A stretch of 64,000 nucleotides of DNA from Amblyomma americanum (lineage: Eukaryota; Arthropoda; Arachnida; Ixodida; Ixodidae), in NCBI RefSeq assembly GCF_052857255.1, contig NC_135502.1, forward strand, positions 154,449,868 to 154,513,867, in the 5' to 3' direction. The notes under the pieces are model-generated. The model was given only the letters and a program-made list of their open reading frames with translations. It searched no databases and was not told where the DNA came from. Within the stretch, counting starts at the first letter, position 1, and every line of letters begins with the position of its first letter. A program made the translations under genes and the position numbers. Positions 43,729 to 55,450 of this stretch are shown one piece after another.

Positions 43729-43968
43729 TTTTTTTTTTGGTTTTACAGGGGTTTAACGTCCCAAAGCAACTCAGGCTATGAGAGACGCCGTAGTGAAGGG
43801 CTCCGGAGATTTCGACCACCTGGGGTTCTTTAACGTGCACTGACATCGCACAGCACACGGGCATCTAGAATTTCGCCTCCATCGAAATTCGACCGCCGCG
43901 GCCGGGGTCGACGCGTCTTTCGGGCCGGCAGCCGAGCGCCAAAACCACTCAGCCACCGCGGCGGCCTA
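43729..43968 (-). mobile_element. Ruka-like SINE, short subfamily, 15-bp target duplication
   Basis: On minus the head is GCCGCGGTGGCTGAGTGG-type, then the GATGTCAGTGCACGTTAAAG body and an ACGTTAAACCCCTG end with an oligo(A) tail. Flanking copies of TGGCTGCTCATATTG lie at 43714-43728 and 43969-43983. Confidence 0.92.
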
Positions 43969-43983
43969 TGGCTGCTCATATTG

Positions 43984-45446
43984 ATACCCGCTGCTCGATT
44001 TTTCTGTATTTGCTTAGCAAATAGCTCGTTTTCTCTCTACGTAAGTGCTTGAAGGTAATAGTATGCCAACGAGCATTTACCGCATGATCATGAAATTTCT
44101 CAAGCAGCGCGCCGATGTAGACTGCTGCACTCATACTGTTGTTTGAAGCGCTGCGTACGAACAGCTAGGGCTCGTTTTCATGACAAAACGCATTCTGCGC
44201 TTTAGTTCTATTAAATAAGCTTCTCTTTTTTGTACCGGTCTTACCTATGCTTGTTAATCTGTCCTGCAATCTGTCGGAAGAAGCACCGATACGATCGCTC
44301 GCTTCAGAAACACTTGACAGTCGGGCTGCTGACATCGCGTACGACCGGCGCTTGTCGCTAGTTGTCCCGACATCCTCCGACGCGATCAGTAGTTTATCTT
44401 AAACTGCTTTATTCAGAAGTATGATTGGTGATCATTCGCGGTAATTGGAACGGCATAACTTCTTATCCACAAAATAGCAACGGCGACGACTGCTGCTGGC
44501 CGTAAAGCAGTGCTGGGCGGTCTAGGTGACAGCGGCGCTTCCCGTACATCGTATGCGCGCACTGTGATGCAAACAGTAGTTGATTTCTGCTCACTGTTGT
44601 CAAAACTGCACTCGTTGATCATTTGCTAAAACTTGTGAATTCGCTCTTCACAGACGTAACCCTACGGACTCACCACGCCTAGTCGTCGCGAAAGGGAAGG
44701 CAGTCGCCATCGATTAAAAATAAATTGGCAAGTGCTTGTGGCTGGTGAGTGTTCGAGTGTGCGCATGTGAAATATACCCGTTAGTTTCGATTATTAACAA
44801 TGTGGATAAGGTAGAACGGCGAATATATTCACACCGTCGCCTCATCAGCGTGTTTTCGCTAAGCCGCCGGCCTGCCGAGGACATGAAGTCAGACCGTTCG
44901 CCGTTCGGCATCGTCGGTGCCGATGGCCTCAAAAACTTGTCCCACTACAATCATATATGCTGCTGTTGGCCGTGACAGTGTCGTTGTCACACTAGTGTGA
45001 CCACCGCCGCCGTCGTCATCGTACACTGAAAACGAGCTGAGGAAATTTCAAATGTGTTCGGAAAGTGTCGTGTAGCGCCCCGGAAGTCCGTCGAGTCAGA
45101 ATGCAATTCTACTCAGATGTCATGCGAACGTGCCCGTGTAGCCCAGGTATCACTTCCTTGCTTCAACAGGCGTTAAAGCATACTGCTTCTGGGAAGTGTA
45201 CCAATAAAATAATATAATATACCTTGTTGTGAATATATCTAAGAATTTTTGTACGCATGTTCTTTTTCCTGTAGGTGTATCTGAATTCAAGGTAGAGAAG
45301 GAAATGAATGACGCCATGAAGGGAGTCCCCAAAGATGCAGTATTTCGCAAGAGGACTGCCACTACCATCTGGTCAACAGAAGCTGTTGTTCAATGTATTT
45401 CCTGTGAGAAGTGCTCAGGAGGTGACAGCGGAAGGCAAGGAAAATG
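43984..45446. other. Low-repeat sequence with a candidate exon at 45275-45406
   Basis: A strong acceptor-like tract (GTTCTTTTTCCTGTAG, ending 45274) precedes a plus frame reading GVSEFKVEKEMNDAMKG and PKDAVFRKRTATTIWSTEAV. A donor-like CCTGTGAGAAGT lies at about 45404-45415. Composition is protein-like (Lys/Glu-rich), but I do not recognise the family and no adjoining exon is certain. Confidence 0.3.
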
Positions 45447-45607
45447 TTCTCTAGAAGACTAAGCATGGAGGGCTGGTATAGTTGGTTCTTGGCAGAATTA
45501 TGAGGCATCATTCCAGCGCACAAAAAATATGTCCGGTGTCCGTGGTTTCTATTCTCTTCGTTCGTGTGTTTTGTGCGCTGGAGTGACGTTCTATAATTCA
45601 CTGAATT
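45447..45607 (+). mobile_element. Foldback insertion with 8-bp target duplication
   Basis: GGAAAATG lies at 45439-45446 and 45608-45615. The insert opens with a leader containing GGGCTGGTATAGTTGGTTC, then 31-base inverted arms at 45495-45525 and 45569-45599 (core TCCAGCGCACAAAA). The centre between the arms reads like a PLE tail on minus. It is non-coding and has the same plan as 40576-40748 and 61706-61851. Confidence 0.68.
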
Positions 45608-48103
45608 GGAAAATGGATGCACTAAGAGGTAATTGCTGGCTTTAGCTGGATTTATCTCAGAGACATATATTCACTCCATAAGTTTATGTGAGAATTACGA
45701 CTCAGGTTTGTTAGTGGTTTGTAAAATAAAACCGTCAAACAAAAGATAATGACAAATATACAAGACGTGACCAAATAATTGTAGATGTCTTCATGTGAAA
45801 GTTTATTTACAGGAGGTTAATTGATGGGTGTTGTTAGCTCGTGCGAGGATAAAAACAGCTTAAAGGCCTTGGCTCTATGTGCAGCGCGGCAGTACATGAT
45901 CATTGAAGTTACCCATAATAAACAACTTACAATATTTCTCATCCCAGGGAAACATAAGACTGACAGTACTTAGCAGTCGTTTGCCCTGAAGCTTGGATTC
46001 TAAGTGCTGAGGCCTAAGAGATGCTGATTCAGTATAGGCATTCGTGGGTGCCGTCACATTTGCGATCGTCCACGAATCCTCTGGTTGTTTCTATTGAAAG
46101 ACGAAAATTTTTATGTCTTAACTTATAGCCTTCACTGAAAGCATTTTGCATGAAAATAAGCTTGAATTGAATGCTTTCTGGCCTATTGTTCAGCTGACAG
46201 ATGCATGATGGAAGTTACTGTCAGAGTCAATCATGTAGCCTATAATGAGCCCCTCTTTTCTTTTACCTTCTCTGATCTCTTGCCTAGCTGTTATGCATAC
46301 TGTTTTGCAAATCACGTTCTAACTTCGGCTACTTCAGTTCACATGTAAAAAATTTTGGCTACTTTTTACTAAATCATATATGTTCTTGAGCTCTCGTTTG
46401 CTAGTTTTGCTACATGCTTTTTAAAAAGAGTTTGTGGGATTGAATATGACAAAGCATATTTTAGCAACTTTTTTTCACACTTAGCAGGGACGGCCCAGTA
46501 GGGCCTGTAGTAATGGCTCGAAGCGGTTGCAATGCTTTGTTGCATACATGTTGGGAGGGGTGGGGTCATGCCACTTGGGTGTTATGTATATATGTGGCAG
46601 TAAAGATTCCGTCTTTAGAAAAGGTGCCGGTGTGCCATACAATGCCAGCGAAGCTTAAAGAACACCACTTTGTCTAAACTAATTTGGAGCCCTCCACTAC
46701 AGTGTCGTAAAGTCATTATTATCTGCCTGATGTAAGAAGCGGTTCTTGCAAGTGATCTTCCTGCTTAGAACCAATCAACTGGTTAAGCTCAATCACTTAA
46801 CTCGTAACCTACTCGGACATTTTTTGTAACTCAAACCCTAACACATAGATACACCGAAAGAATTGCATCTCACTGAAGACAGGGAGTGCTAGGCACCATC
46901 GTGGGCAGTGCACAGTACGCAGAATTTACTGTGGGTTTTGTATGTGTGCAAGTGTTTGCAGGTAATGTGTAGAGAACTGCACAAGAGGATCAGGATGTGC
47001 ATAGCAAGCTATACCTAAGCAAAACTGATGTGCGCTCAGGCAGCTTTAATTTCAATACATTCAGCAGGAAAAATAATCTGGCAGGTTTTTTGTACTTCTG
47101 TTGCGGTTTTACCAGTGCCAAGGTTCAGAGTATCTTGTTTAAGATTTCCTTTTGAATCATTAACATTCCAGCCTTGTCGTTTTGTATGTGGCATTCAGCT
47201 TAAAATAAAGTTCAGCATTCGGCATTTTATGCTGCCAAAATAGGAAGAAAGGAGGAGGAATGGTCTTGTAAATAGGTGCGGCCAGCCAGTTCGGTACTTT
47301 TCTGTACCCTGTGCGCATAAAAAGTCTCAATACATAGATTTTGTCACCCTGAAATATACTCGCATCAAATATTTACATCTTACCTCCTTTTTGGGCCGAT
47401 CTTTACGGACATCTTCTAATAATTCCGGTAATTTCTTAATTCCTCTTATATTTTTGTTTTCTGCAGCAGTATAAGTTTCATATCAACTTATTTCTCTATG
47501 TTACCAAGTATTAAAATCTCTGAGCAAGGTAATGAATGAAATTACCCGAGATGCTAGAGTGCTGTTGATTGTCTATGAAACCTTGACTTTGTGTTAGGAC
47601 CATCATGATCAATATCAGCTGCAACGCCAAAGTACGATAAGAATTTTTATTATGATGCAGGCGTACGCAGCTGGGGTGCAAATTTATGCAGTTAGCTACG
47701 GATACAAATGAAAAAACACTTAACGCAATAATTCACACTTTCATTCACATAGCACGATGAAGAGCAGGGGCAAAGGGAGAGGCACCTCAAAGCGTTTTTT
47801 GCCGTCTTCCCTTTTGTCCGTGTTCATCGTCACACTCTGTGGATGAAAGTACGAAATACTAGTTTATCGAGCAACTGATGTCAAGCAAATGAATGCAAGG
47901 GGCGTGCTTTATGTGAGCAGTATTGATTTACTATAAAGCAGATGACACTTGATTTACTGCAGAGGCATTGCAAGTCGTAATGAATATATAGTACATGTTT
48001 GCACCCCTGAGCTAATTTTAATTACAGTATTTGCTAATTGTCATTGCACTGTGATTATCATGTATTTCACACAAATTTGTGATTTTGTTCTGTTGTTCTT
48101 CAG
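45608..48103. other. AT-rich sequence; SINE remnant at 46645-46730
   Basis: The only classifiable part is a worn SINE fragment on plus at about 46645-46730 (TTAAAGAACACCA, then GGAGCCCTCCACTACAGTGTCGT). The rest lacks gene signals. Confidence 0.5.
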
Positions 48104-48645
48104 GCATTGTGGCGGCACAGCTGGAGTCGAGCTGCTATCAGGGAATTTCAACATATTCGACTTTGTCAGAGAAGATGCACGCCATGATGAAAGATGCGCC
48201 ATCTTGACTATACTGCCGATTTTGTCTACCAAGAAAGCTAAGTATGCTTTTGAGCAAATGTGAGCCTTTTTTCTTTCTTTACGATAAGTGCTTGCTCTTC
48301 ATCTTCGGCAAGAGCAGATATGATGTGGTTATGTGCATGCTCCAGTGTACAATCATGTGAAACATTATGACACTGCGAGTGTCTGCCACACTACGCCTAA
48401 CTGCGTGCAGGTGCCACCTGATGAAATGCTCGTGGCTTTAAGACCGGCGCACCGAGATTTTTGGGAGTTTAATGCACCTGTCTCGGCATCAGGAGTGCTT
48501 GCCGTTTTACACCATTCGGCATGCGTTCGCAGGGATCTCTTAATTTTGCTCACAATTGTATGTGCAAACTCGCAGTATCTCTATCAAGACATTGTACTGC
48601 ACACCAACCGCAGCAAATTTAATGGTACACCAACCACACCATGAG
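48104..48645 (+). other. Candidate exons of an unidentified transcript
   Basis: A strong acceptor-like tract (TGTTCTGTTGTTCTTCAG, ending about 48103) is followed by a plus frame with GNFNIFDFVREDARHDERC. A second CAG at about 48420 opens VPPDEMLVALRPAHRDFWEF and NAPVSASGVLAVLHHSACV. They could be exons of a host gene or an old transposon protein. No donor or partner could be fixed. Confidence 0.25.
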
Positions 48646-48745
48646 ACACTAAACCTAAGCAGACCAGCGCCGGTATCAGACAACCGGGTCAAAGCCCAGA
48701 ACACCAGACCAGAACACACAAAAACACACCACACTAGGCCACATC

Positions 48746-48870
48746 AGGACCCGTGTCTGAAATACTGGTCTGGTCGGAGCACCAGGCACGATCACACCAG
48801 AAAACACTACGACGGGTCACAGCAGAACCCGTGTCTAAAAGACCGGTTTGGTGTAAACACCAGAAACGGG
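48746..48870. repeat. Short tandem repeat, period about 78 bp
   Basis: AGGACCCGTGTCTGAA (48746) and AGAACCCGTGTCTAAA (48824) start two diverged units, each continuing with a (A/G)CCGGT or CTGGT(C/T)TGGT block and CACCAG. A third, weaker unit may precede at about 48660-48700. Confidence 0.55.
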
Positions 48871-50664
48871 TTGGGTTTTTTTTTTGTCTCGGATATATAT
48901 TGCCTTTCTTTTAACTGTGCCTATGAACTGCTTGTGACGTATCGAGTCCTTTTAATATAATTTTGATGCACAGTGTTTTGTTCAGATGTAGCTTAATTTG
49001 AGCCCTCTACATATGTTGACTCCGCTTCAGATTAAGTTGGAACTTTGAAATTGCCTCGTGTTGCGTTTGGATTTGTAGACCTGAAAGCTTCTATTTGTAC
49101 AAGTGTAGTTGAAAGACGATTTGCTATAGATAATATCAAGCCTACTACAAGAAATTAGCACAAGCATTAGCCTTGCTGTGCATAGTGGCAGCTGACAGTT
49201 ATGTGTTGTATCACTCATGTAGCTCCAGAGTACGTTTTTGTCATGGTTCAAGGTGGCCTTAAATAATGGCTTCACTTTTTTCCCCTTATGTTATTGTTTG
49301 GGAAGGACATTCCATTGAGTCATGCATAAACGGAAGTTAATATGTTGGTGCAAGGATGGGCGTATAGAAGACTACAGCGAATTCTGTTATCGTTAGGCTG
49401 AGTCACACCACTGTGATTATAGGCCTGTTAGAGTCCTCTGTATGATTCTGTTCTACATGCTTCTGAATTTTTGTTGACTTGCACATGAATCCTCGAAGAG
49501 GTTGTTTCATTAAATATCATTGTTTGGTTTTCATGGCATAGTTTGCTTTGCACAATCTCTATAAATATTTCAGATCAAAAAGCTAGCACTCATTGGGGAG
49601 AGACACCAGATGAGGCTACAAAACTATCAAGACAGTAGTGAAGACTCCTGTGGCCCTCAGGTACACATTGGAGGGGCGGGCGAAAAACAAGCATTTAAGT
49701 ACCTACAGCTGTACAGCGCAGTTGTTGGCGAGTGCATGTGAATCTTCTGAAGGTTTTAGATATTTTGTGAACACACGTCTAATTGCAGGAAAAAGCTGCT
49801 TTCAATCCAACTGGTGTGGTTTTCAGCACTTCCATTATCAATTATTGTGTAGGCATCCAAATTTAAAGGACTGTAGGAATCAGATTTTTTGCTTGCGTGC
49901 TTTCTTCTTTAAAACTATTCATTAGGTATTCTATACATGTACAACCACTAAACAGTTTATCATTGAATTACTTCTTGATGTTTCGGTTTCATCAGTCGAA
50001 CTATGACTGCGCCGTGTAGTTGGTGTTTAAGTCACATGAGGCATAAAAAACGGCTATATATCTGCTGACAGGCTGCTTTTCTCATTCCAGGACCTAGAAT
50101 TGGGTTGATTATATATCGTAGTGGATAAAAACTACATTTCAGCGATTGTATTATTTTTTCTTGTTGCATCATGTGACCAAAACTTCAACTTCACGACAGT
50201 CACCTGTCGGTCGAGAGAAACCGAAACAGCATGAGAGCAGAAATTCAATTATCAATTATTTAGCGGGGTTGTAGGCAAATGCCACCGGTAATCTATGTGT
50301 TTTATTATCTAACACATCGTTTGTAAGAAGAAAACATGCAATAAATTTAGGTGCCTATAATCCTTTAATGGCTCATGCACCTTTCTGTTATTATTATGGA
50401 TATTTATGCTTATTATGGTTACGGATATAAATAGCAAGAGAAATTTGCTGATATTTAAAGCATTGCACATTGTAGCATTGCATAAGGTTATGAAGCATTT
50501 CATGGAGGAAGTGACTGTAATACTGTGCAATGAGATTTTTATCCTCCATACTGAATATAAATTTGACATGCGTGTTCATTTGTTCACTTTTAAAGCTGCT
50601 GTGCAGCGCAGAATGCCAACAGCCACCATGGAAGGAATCAAAAACAGAGTGGTTGCGTTCCAGC
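48871..50664. other. No gene or repeat recognised
   Basis: AT-rich sequence. Open stretches are short and lack motifs. Confidence 0.5.
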
Positions 50665-50684
50665 GGGGGGGGGGGGGGGGGGGG
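50665..50684. repeat. Homopolymer of 20 G
   Basis: This is a G20 run, potentially G-quadruplex forming. It may also be a length-uncertain assembly site. Confidence 0.95.
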
Positions 50685-51024
50685 TCGAGAGGCCGGGATG
50701 GCGGTCGGAAAGCTCGGATGAAGGAGGTGAACTCTTCATCCCAGTAATTGGGGCTTTGTGAACAAGAATGAACAAAATGTCTTGTAAAAACAAATAGATA
50801 AATGAGAAGTATTCGTACTTGCATTGTAATGTCAGATATGTGGAATGTAATTTCAGTAAAAAGATGTACACAAAGAATACTTATGAAGTGAAGAAAGACT
50901 CTCTGGGTTGGCAAGGTGGGACTTAAGTCTAATTGGGTCGTTGGGCCCAAAGACATACAGCTATGGGTTCTATATGGGTTACCTTTGTTGACATCCCGCA
51001 TGTACCTCCTAAGAAGCCCACTGG

Positions 51025-51155
51025 GACCAGAACGGGCTAGCCTAAGAGGGCCCAGGACGCGCTAGCCTAAGGGAACCTGAAATAGGCTAGCCCAAGCGGG
51101 CCCGGTATGGGCTAGCCCAAGGAGGCCCGGAATGGGCCAGCCCAAGGAGATCCAG
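51025..51155. repeat. Minisatellite, about 26-30 bp units, palindromic core
   Basis: About five units vary around GGGCTAGCCCAAG(G/C)(G/A)GGCCCGG. The core GGGCTAGCCC is a perfect palindrome, and several units are GCTAGC-centred. Confidence 0.85.
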
Positions 51156-51659
51156 CGCGCAGCTGCGTGGCGCTATGCAGTAAGCCCGCTGCGCTGCCCT
51201 TGTGGGCCCCCGATGCCGAGTTGAAAATGCCGCCGATATCCTACGTCGGGCGTCTATGGGCAGACCGTGCCGGGCTCACAAGGGCCCGCAATTCAGAGCT
51301 CCACTTGTGCTACTGTTGTATGTAAACAGACAGCATACTTGTAAGCAGCTCAAGTAAATTTAAAAAAAATCAAAAATTGGCTGCATTTTACTAACTGATT
51401 TTAAAGATTTGCTTTCAACCGATGCATAGCCGCGGAACATGATAAAAAAGGAGGCCAGCTAACCTGTAGTGGACCGCCACATCCTAATAAAGATAAGGCT
51501 GGTAAAGCCTTATTAATGATACAAAGATATTCGTACTTGCATTTTCGGCGGCCAGCCCGCCCAGAGCATCAGTTAATCGATCAAATAGGTCATGTGGGGT
51601 GGGCACTACCCGCGTTTGCGGGGCACAGCCTTGAACCTTGTGTCTATAAATAACATGAA
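51156..51659. other. No gene recognised
   Basis: The left part (51160-51300) is GC-rich and AT-rich sequence follows. The minus-strand open stretch reaching 51484 is probably part of the PLE 3' region. Confidence 0.4.
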
Positions 51660-52800
51660 GTAAATCAGAAGCAAATAAAACATAACCCTTCCTGCAAGGG
51701 TAGGAAGAACCAGCTCGCGTCGAGGGCCTTCTGCCAGGTGCCTCCAGCACAACTACACTCCCACCGTCGCATTGAGCTCTCATTGGTATTGACGCCCTTT
51801 GGCACGTAAACCGTTATTGCTTTCTGACAAACACGAAGGAGAACAAGAAGCAGCCGCGGAACCGCTATGCTTACGACGGTTGGTCGGGAAGCAAAAATAA
51901 TCAGATTCATAATAAACTGCACATCTACAACCAAACATTTTAACTTTAACCCAAAGTTTCGAAGCCGACTCGGCTCCTTCATCAGGGGTGACTGAGGGCA
52001 GTAGCTAGCGTCTTTTAAGTATGGAGGGGAGGGAAGGGGGTCAAAGGAGCGACATCTGTGACGCGAAAGGCGCAGGGGAGGGGGAAGGGGGTTACCACGC
52101 TGGCGCACTGCAGGCAGGTGGTGAATGGCGACTTTTTTTCGTTGAGTTGAAGAGCGAAGTCCCTGGGTGTATACTGGGGCAAGTTTAGTTTTGTGCGGTT
52201 GGTATTGTTCGGGGTAGTTTGGGTATGCCAGGATTCCAGAAGGAGTTTTTTGTGGAAATTTGTTTCGGTTTCGAGGATGCGGGTTTCTTCGAAGTTGATT
52301 CTATGGTCAGAGTTCTCAGAATGTTCGGCTACTGGATTGGGTTCTCTTGCGGATTTGCGGACGTCGTTTTTATGTTGCCGAATTCTTTCTTTTTAGCTTG
52401 CGATGTAGCTTGCGTCGCAGTCGGTGCATGGAATTTTGTAGACACTGCCTTGGGCTCTTTCTCTCGGCGGCCGGTCTTTGGGAACAGGTAGGCAAAGCGC
52501 AACCGCATTTGTGGGATTGTGTGCAACCTGGAGGCCCGATTGTTTCAAGATTCGGGCGATGGTTTCGCTGACAACTATGACATAAGGTAAAGTGACGTAT
52601 TTTGGTGGTGGCGTTGGTCTTTTTGCGTTAATTTCTTGACAATGTTGTGTTTTTGACGTCGATTGGTTTTTGAATAAAGTCTATTGGGTAGCCGTTCATG
52701 ATGAGTTCTTTGAATATCTTGCATTGTTCTTTTTTTTCTGTCGTTCTCTGCTGTTCTGTGCAGCCTGCATGAATTCCATTCTCCCAATATGGGCTTCATA
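51660..52800 (-). mobile_element. Penelope-like element 3' part (family B)
   Basis: On minus, from 52800, the text covers the RT-nuclease linker (MQDIQRTHHERLP-type frame and NGYPIDFI in another). It then gives VYKIPCTDCDASYIG near 52390-52430, the GIY-YIG nuclease start with a CCHH-type Cys pair. Next come AEHSENSDHRINFEETRILE and LLLESWHTQTT with the catalytic-region Glu. Several frameshifts are present. The 3' untranslated part holds a hammerhead-like core at 51955-51990. It is distinct from the family A PLE at 3526-10456. Confidence 0.8.
51955..51990 (-). ncRNA. Hammerhead-ribozyme-like core in PLE 3' region
   Basis: On minus the sequence has CTGATGA (51979-51985), a stem-loop GGAGCC-GAGT-CGGCTTC, and GAAAC (51956-51960). 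These are the two invariant boxes of the hammerhead with a paired stem II between them. PLEs are known to carry such ribozymes. Stems I and III and the cleavage triplet were not established by eye. A second, broken copy lies at 62785-62830. Confidence 0.6.
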
Positions 52801-53049
52801 GAGTGTGCCTTGTTGTTTACTTCCCATGTGTCATTTACCTTTCAAATCAATGTGTATTAACTTCATGCAGTCTCTATAGAGCTTGCTGACTTTTTTGTTT
52901 TATTTCACTCCTGCAAGCTCAGGAGGCACATATATATGCTGTCTCATATCCCTCTATCCTGACGTGGCTCCGCACCCAGCACAATCTAATAACGTGATCA
53001 TGCGTTGATGTTTTAATGTTCTGTATCTTACTTCTTACCAGAGTTCAAC
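52801..53049. other. No feature recognised
   Basis: Short AT-rich interval between the PLE fragment and the start of recognisable LINE text. Confidence 0.4.
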
Positions 53050-55450
53050 TGTATTTCAAGAATGAAGAGCACGGTCTAAGCTCAGTGAATAAGTCTAAAT
53101 TATACCTTTCTCAATAATATAACTGATCGTTCTGCCCACAGCTACATACACATCATAATATGCAGCAGTGAAAATTAATGCAGTATTTAGCAGCCTCACT
53201 ATTTTTCACAATTTCCTTGTACTGCAGCACTCCAGGTTTATTTACTTGATTTTGCGCTCTCTCTGTGAAATTCTGTGTAGGTTCTTCTTTTTCTCCAAGA
53301 ACCCGATATTCCTGCAGTATGTGTTGATGTGGTATTTGTATTAGACTAACGTGTGCTAATGTGAAGTCACACTGACGGTAGGCTGAACCACAGCGGCCTT
53401 TGGTTTTGTCTTGGAGAAATTTCAGGTACGGCATCTTTCCCTCCCCCATAATACTTTTATTATTTACTATCGAAGCGCAACAACAGGGTCTTATCGGCTG
53501 TGGCTGTATATTTCAAGAATGTTTTGGAAGCCCACTTTCTGTCTATGGGGTGACATGCGTTTCAGTAGGGACCTTATTTTTATATCTTTTGCGCGAAAAA
53601 GCATTGTTCTTCTCTCTCTGAGTGGCGGTTCATCTGTTTGGACGTATAGACTATTTGCGGGGGATGTTCTGTATGCGCTGATTGAAAGCAGCAAACCTAG
53701 ATTTCCTAAATGATCCAGTCGTTCAAATTGAAATGGTCTCGCCAACCAAAAAATATACTTAAATATTCTAAGCTAGAGCACACGTCACAGTGGTAAACTT
53801 GTATAAGATGTGTTCTATCGGATGACCAATCTTTATTGAAAGTACTTTGAGTAAGTTTGCAATGTGAGACCTTAATATTGATAGGGTTTATGTGAGCTAG
53901 AAATTTGCGTTTTTTGTCAAAGATCATAACTAGAAATTTGTGTTAAATCTACAAAGGCAATTTGATTTCGTTTGTTATCAAGATGGAATCGCTTTTTATG
54001 CCTCTTTTGAACCAGAAAAGAACAGCTACAGATTTCTGTGTAGAACACTAGAATCCATTCCTAATCTTGCCACGCCACAAGTTTGTTTACTGTCAACAGT
54101 ATTTCTCTCTCTCAAGTTACTAGATTTGCAGATGTGATTGCTATTTGAAGGCCATCAACATATAGAGCCCTGCGGTAAAACATTTCCCTGGAAGATGTTC
54201 CTCGAAAGAGTTGAACCCAGGCGTAGTTGAAATGAACAAGAAAAAATTTTCAAGCAGTTGAGCATTTGGGCACGTATACCAAGGTCCGCTATTTCACCTA
54301 GGAATCCGAGCCTCCACGTAGTGTCATAGGCTATTTCAGATAAAAGGCCATATTAGGCATTTTCATATCAAAGACTTTAAGGCAGTGCATGAATACGTCT
54401 CTGACTGCACATCCAAGGCGGATAAGATGGTCAGTTGTTGAGCAGGCATTTTAGAACAAAAACTCTACTCGTCGAGGTAAACTCGCGGTGTCAACTGTGG
54501 CGCGCGTATGACCTTCAGCAGACGGAACGGAGGTGCGTCGCAGCTGTGCTCGCTCGCAGCCTCGCTGCGCCGGTGAGCAGCGGGAGTTTAATACATGCTT
54601 CTTCGGCAGCGGTTGATCAGTCTTGCCATGGATGAAGCGCACGGCGGTCCGAGCGCGTCAACACTTCGCCGGAGGCGCCAGGCTGACCATACTTGACAAA
54701 GCTGTCGCTCGTTTAACTAGGTTCAAGCCAGCCTTGGACATCCTAACTTTTTAAACTCACGCAGGTGCTTGTTAACAAGATCACGCGATTCCAGAACAAA
54801 CACAAATCTGATATTAAGAATGCTTTCGAAGGATGATGCGAGAAGGCTAGTAAGAGTTCTGGAACTGTGACTGATATCGGAGGTTGCCACTTTTTTTATA
54901 TTTCAAGAATGGTACAAGAACTGCTTTTTTTCCGGTCACAGGCATTTAAACAAAAACTTTTCTTAAGAGTTCCAAAAGTGCTTGTGTCTACAGATCATTC
55001 AGACAGATGAGATAGCAATATATAATGTATTCGGTTGACGGCTGCAGCGGCCTGTTTGTCCGCAGAAAGCACTAGATTTATTTCTTGGTTGGTAATTAAT
55101 CTATTGAAAGGTTCGTTACTGCTTCTACTTGTCGGGAATCTGTTTTCGGCTGTGTTTTTGTGCTTTAAAGATGTCTGCGTGTAACGTGAGCAACGAGAAA
55201 CTGTAGCGAAATGCTCGCCGCATATGTCTGCCCGTTGATCCATGCTTGGTTGTGTACCAGGGGTTGTCAGAAGAGGGGCTGTGTAGAGTGAATGCCTGCC
55301 ATTTAGTTTACAAACCTGCTGCCACAATTGTTTATGTCACAGAGCTGTTTATGGACGGTACATAATTTTGCCAGGATTCTTTTCCGCAGTTGGAAGGATA
55401 TTTAGCGCTTTAGGTCTCGCATGTTTGAATTGTATTATCTTCTCAAATCT
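53050..55450 (-). mobile_element. I/Jockey-group LINE, minus strand, with an internal insert
   Basis: Minus-strand text runs from the endonuclease-RT spacer (WQQVCKLNGRHSLYTAPLL, 55330) through RT motifs to the thumb region at about 53500. Between about 54470 and 54700 the RT text is interrupted by roughly 230 bp of unrelated GC-rich sequence. The 3' boundary is not clear. Confidence 0.7.
53491..55327 (-). pseudogene. I/Jockey-group LINE reverse transcriptase
   Basis: Blocks on minus: NEPFNRLITNQEINLVLSAD (about 55110), LESRDLVNKHLRE (54760), AYDTTWRLGFLGEIADLGIR with SFQLRLGSTLSRN (54230-54330, palm), and FLAHINPINIKVSHCKL with a TDWSSDRT-like stretch (53830-53910). At the end is LGLLLSISAYRTSPANSLYV then QTDEPPLRERRTML (53580-53700). 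The active-site aspartates are in a decayed part. Frameshifts occur every few hundred bases. Confidence 0.75.
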
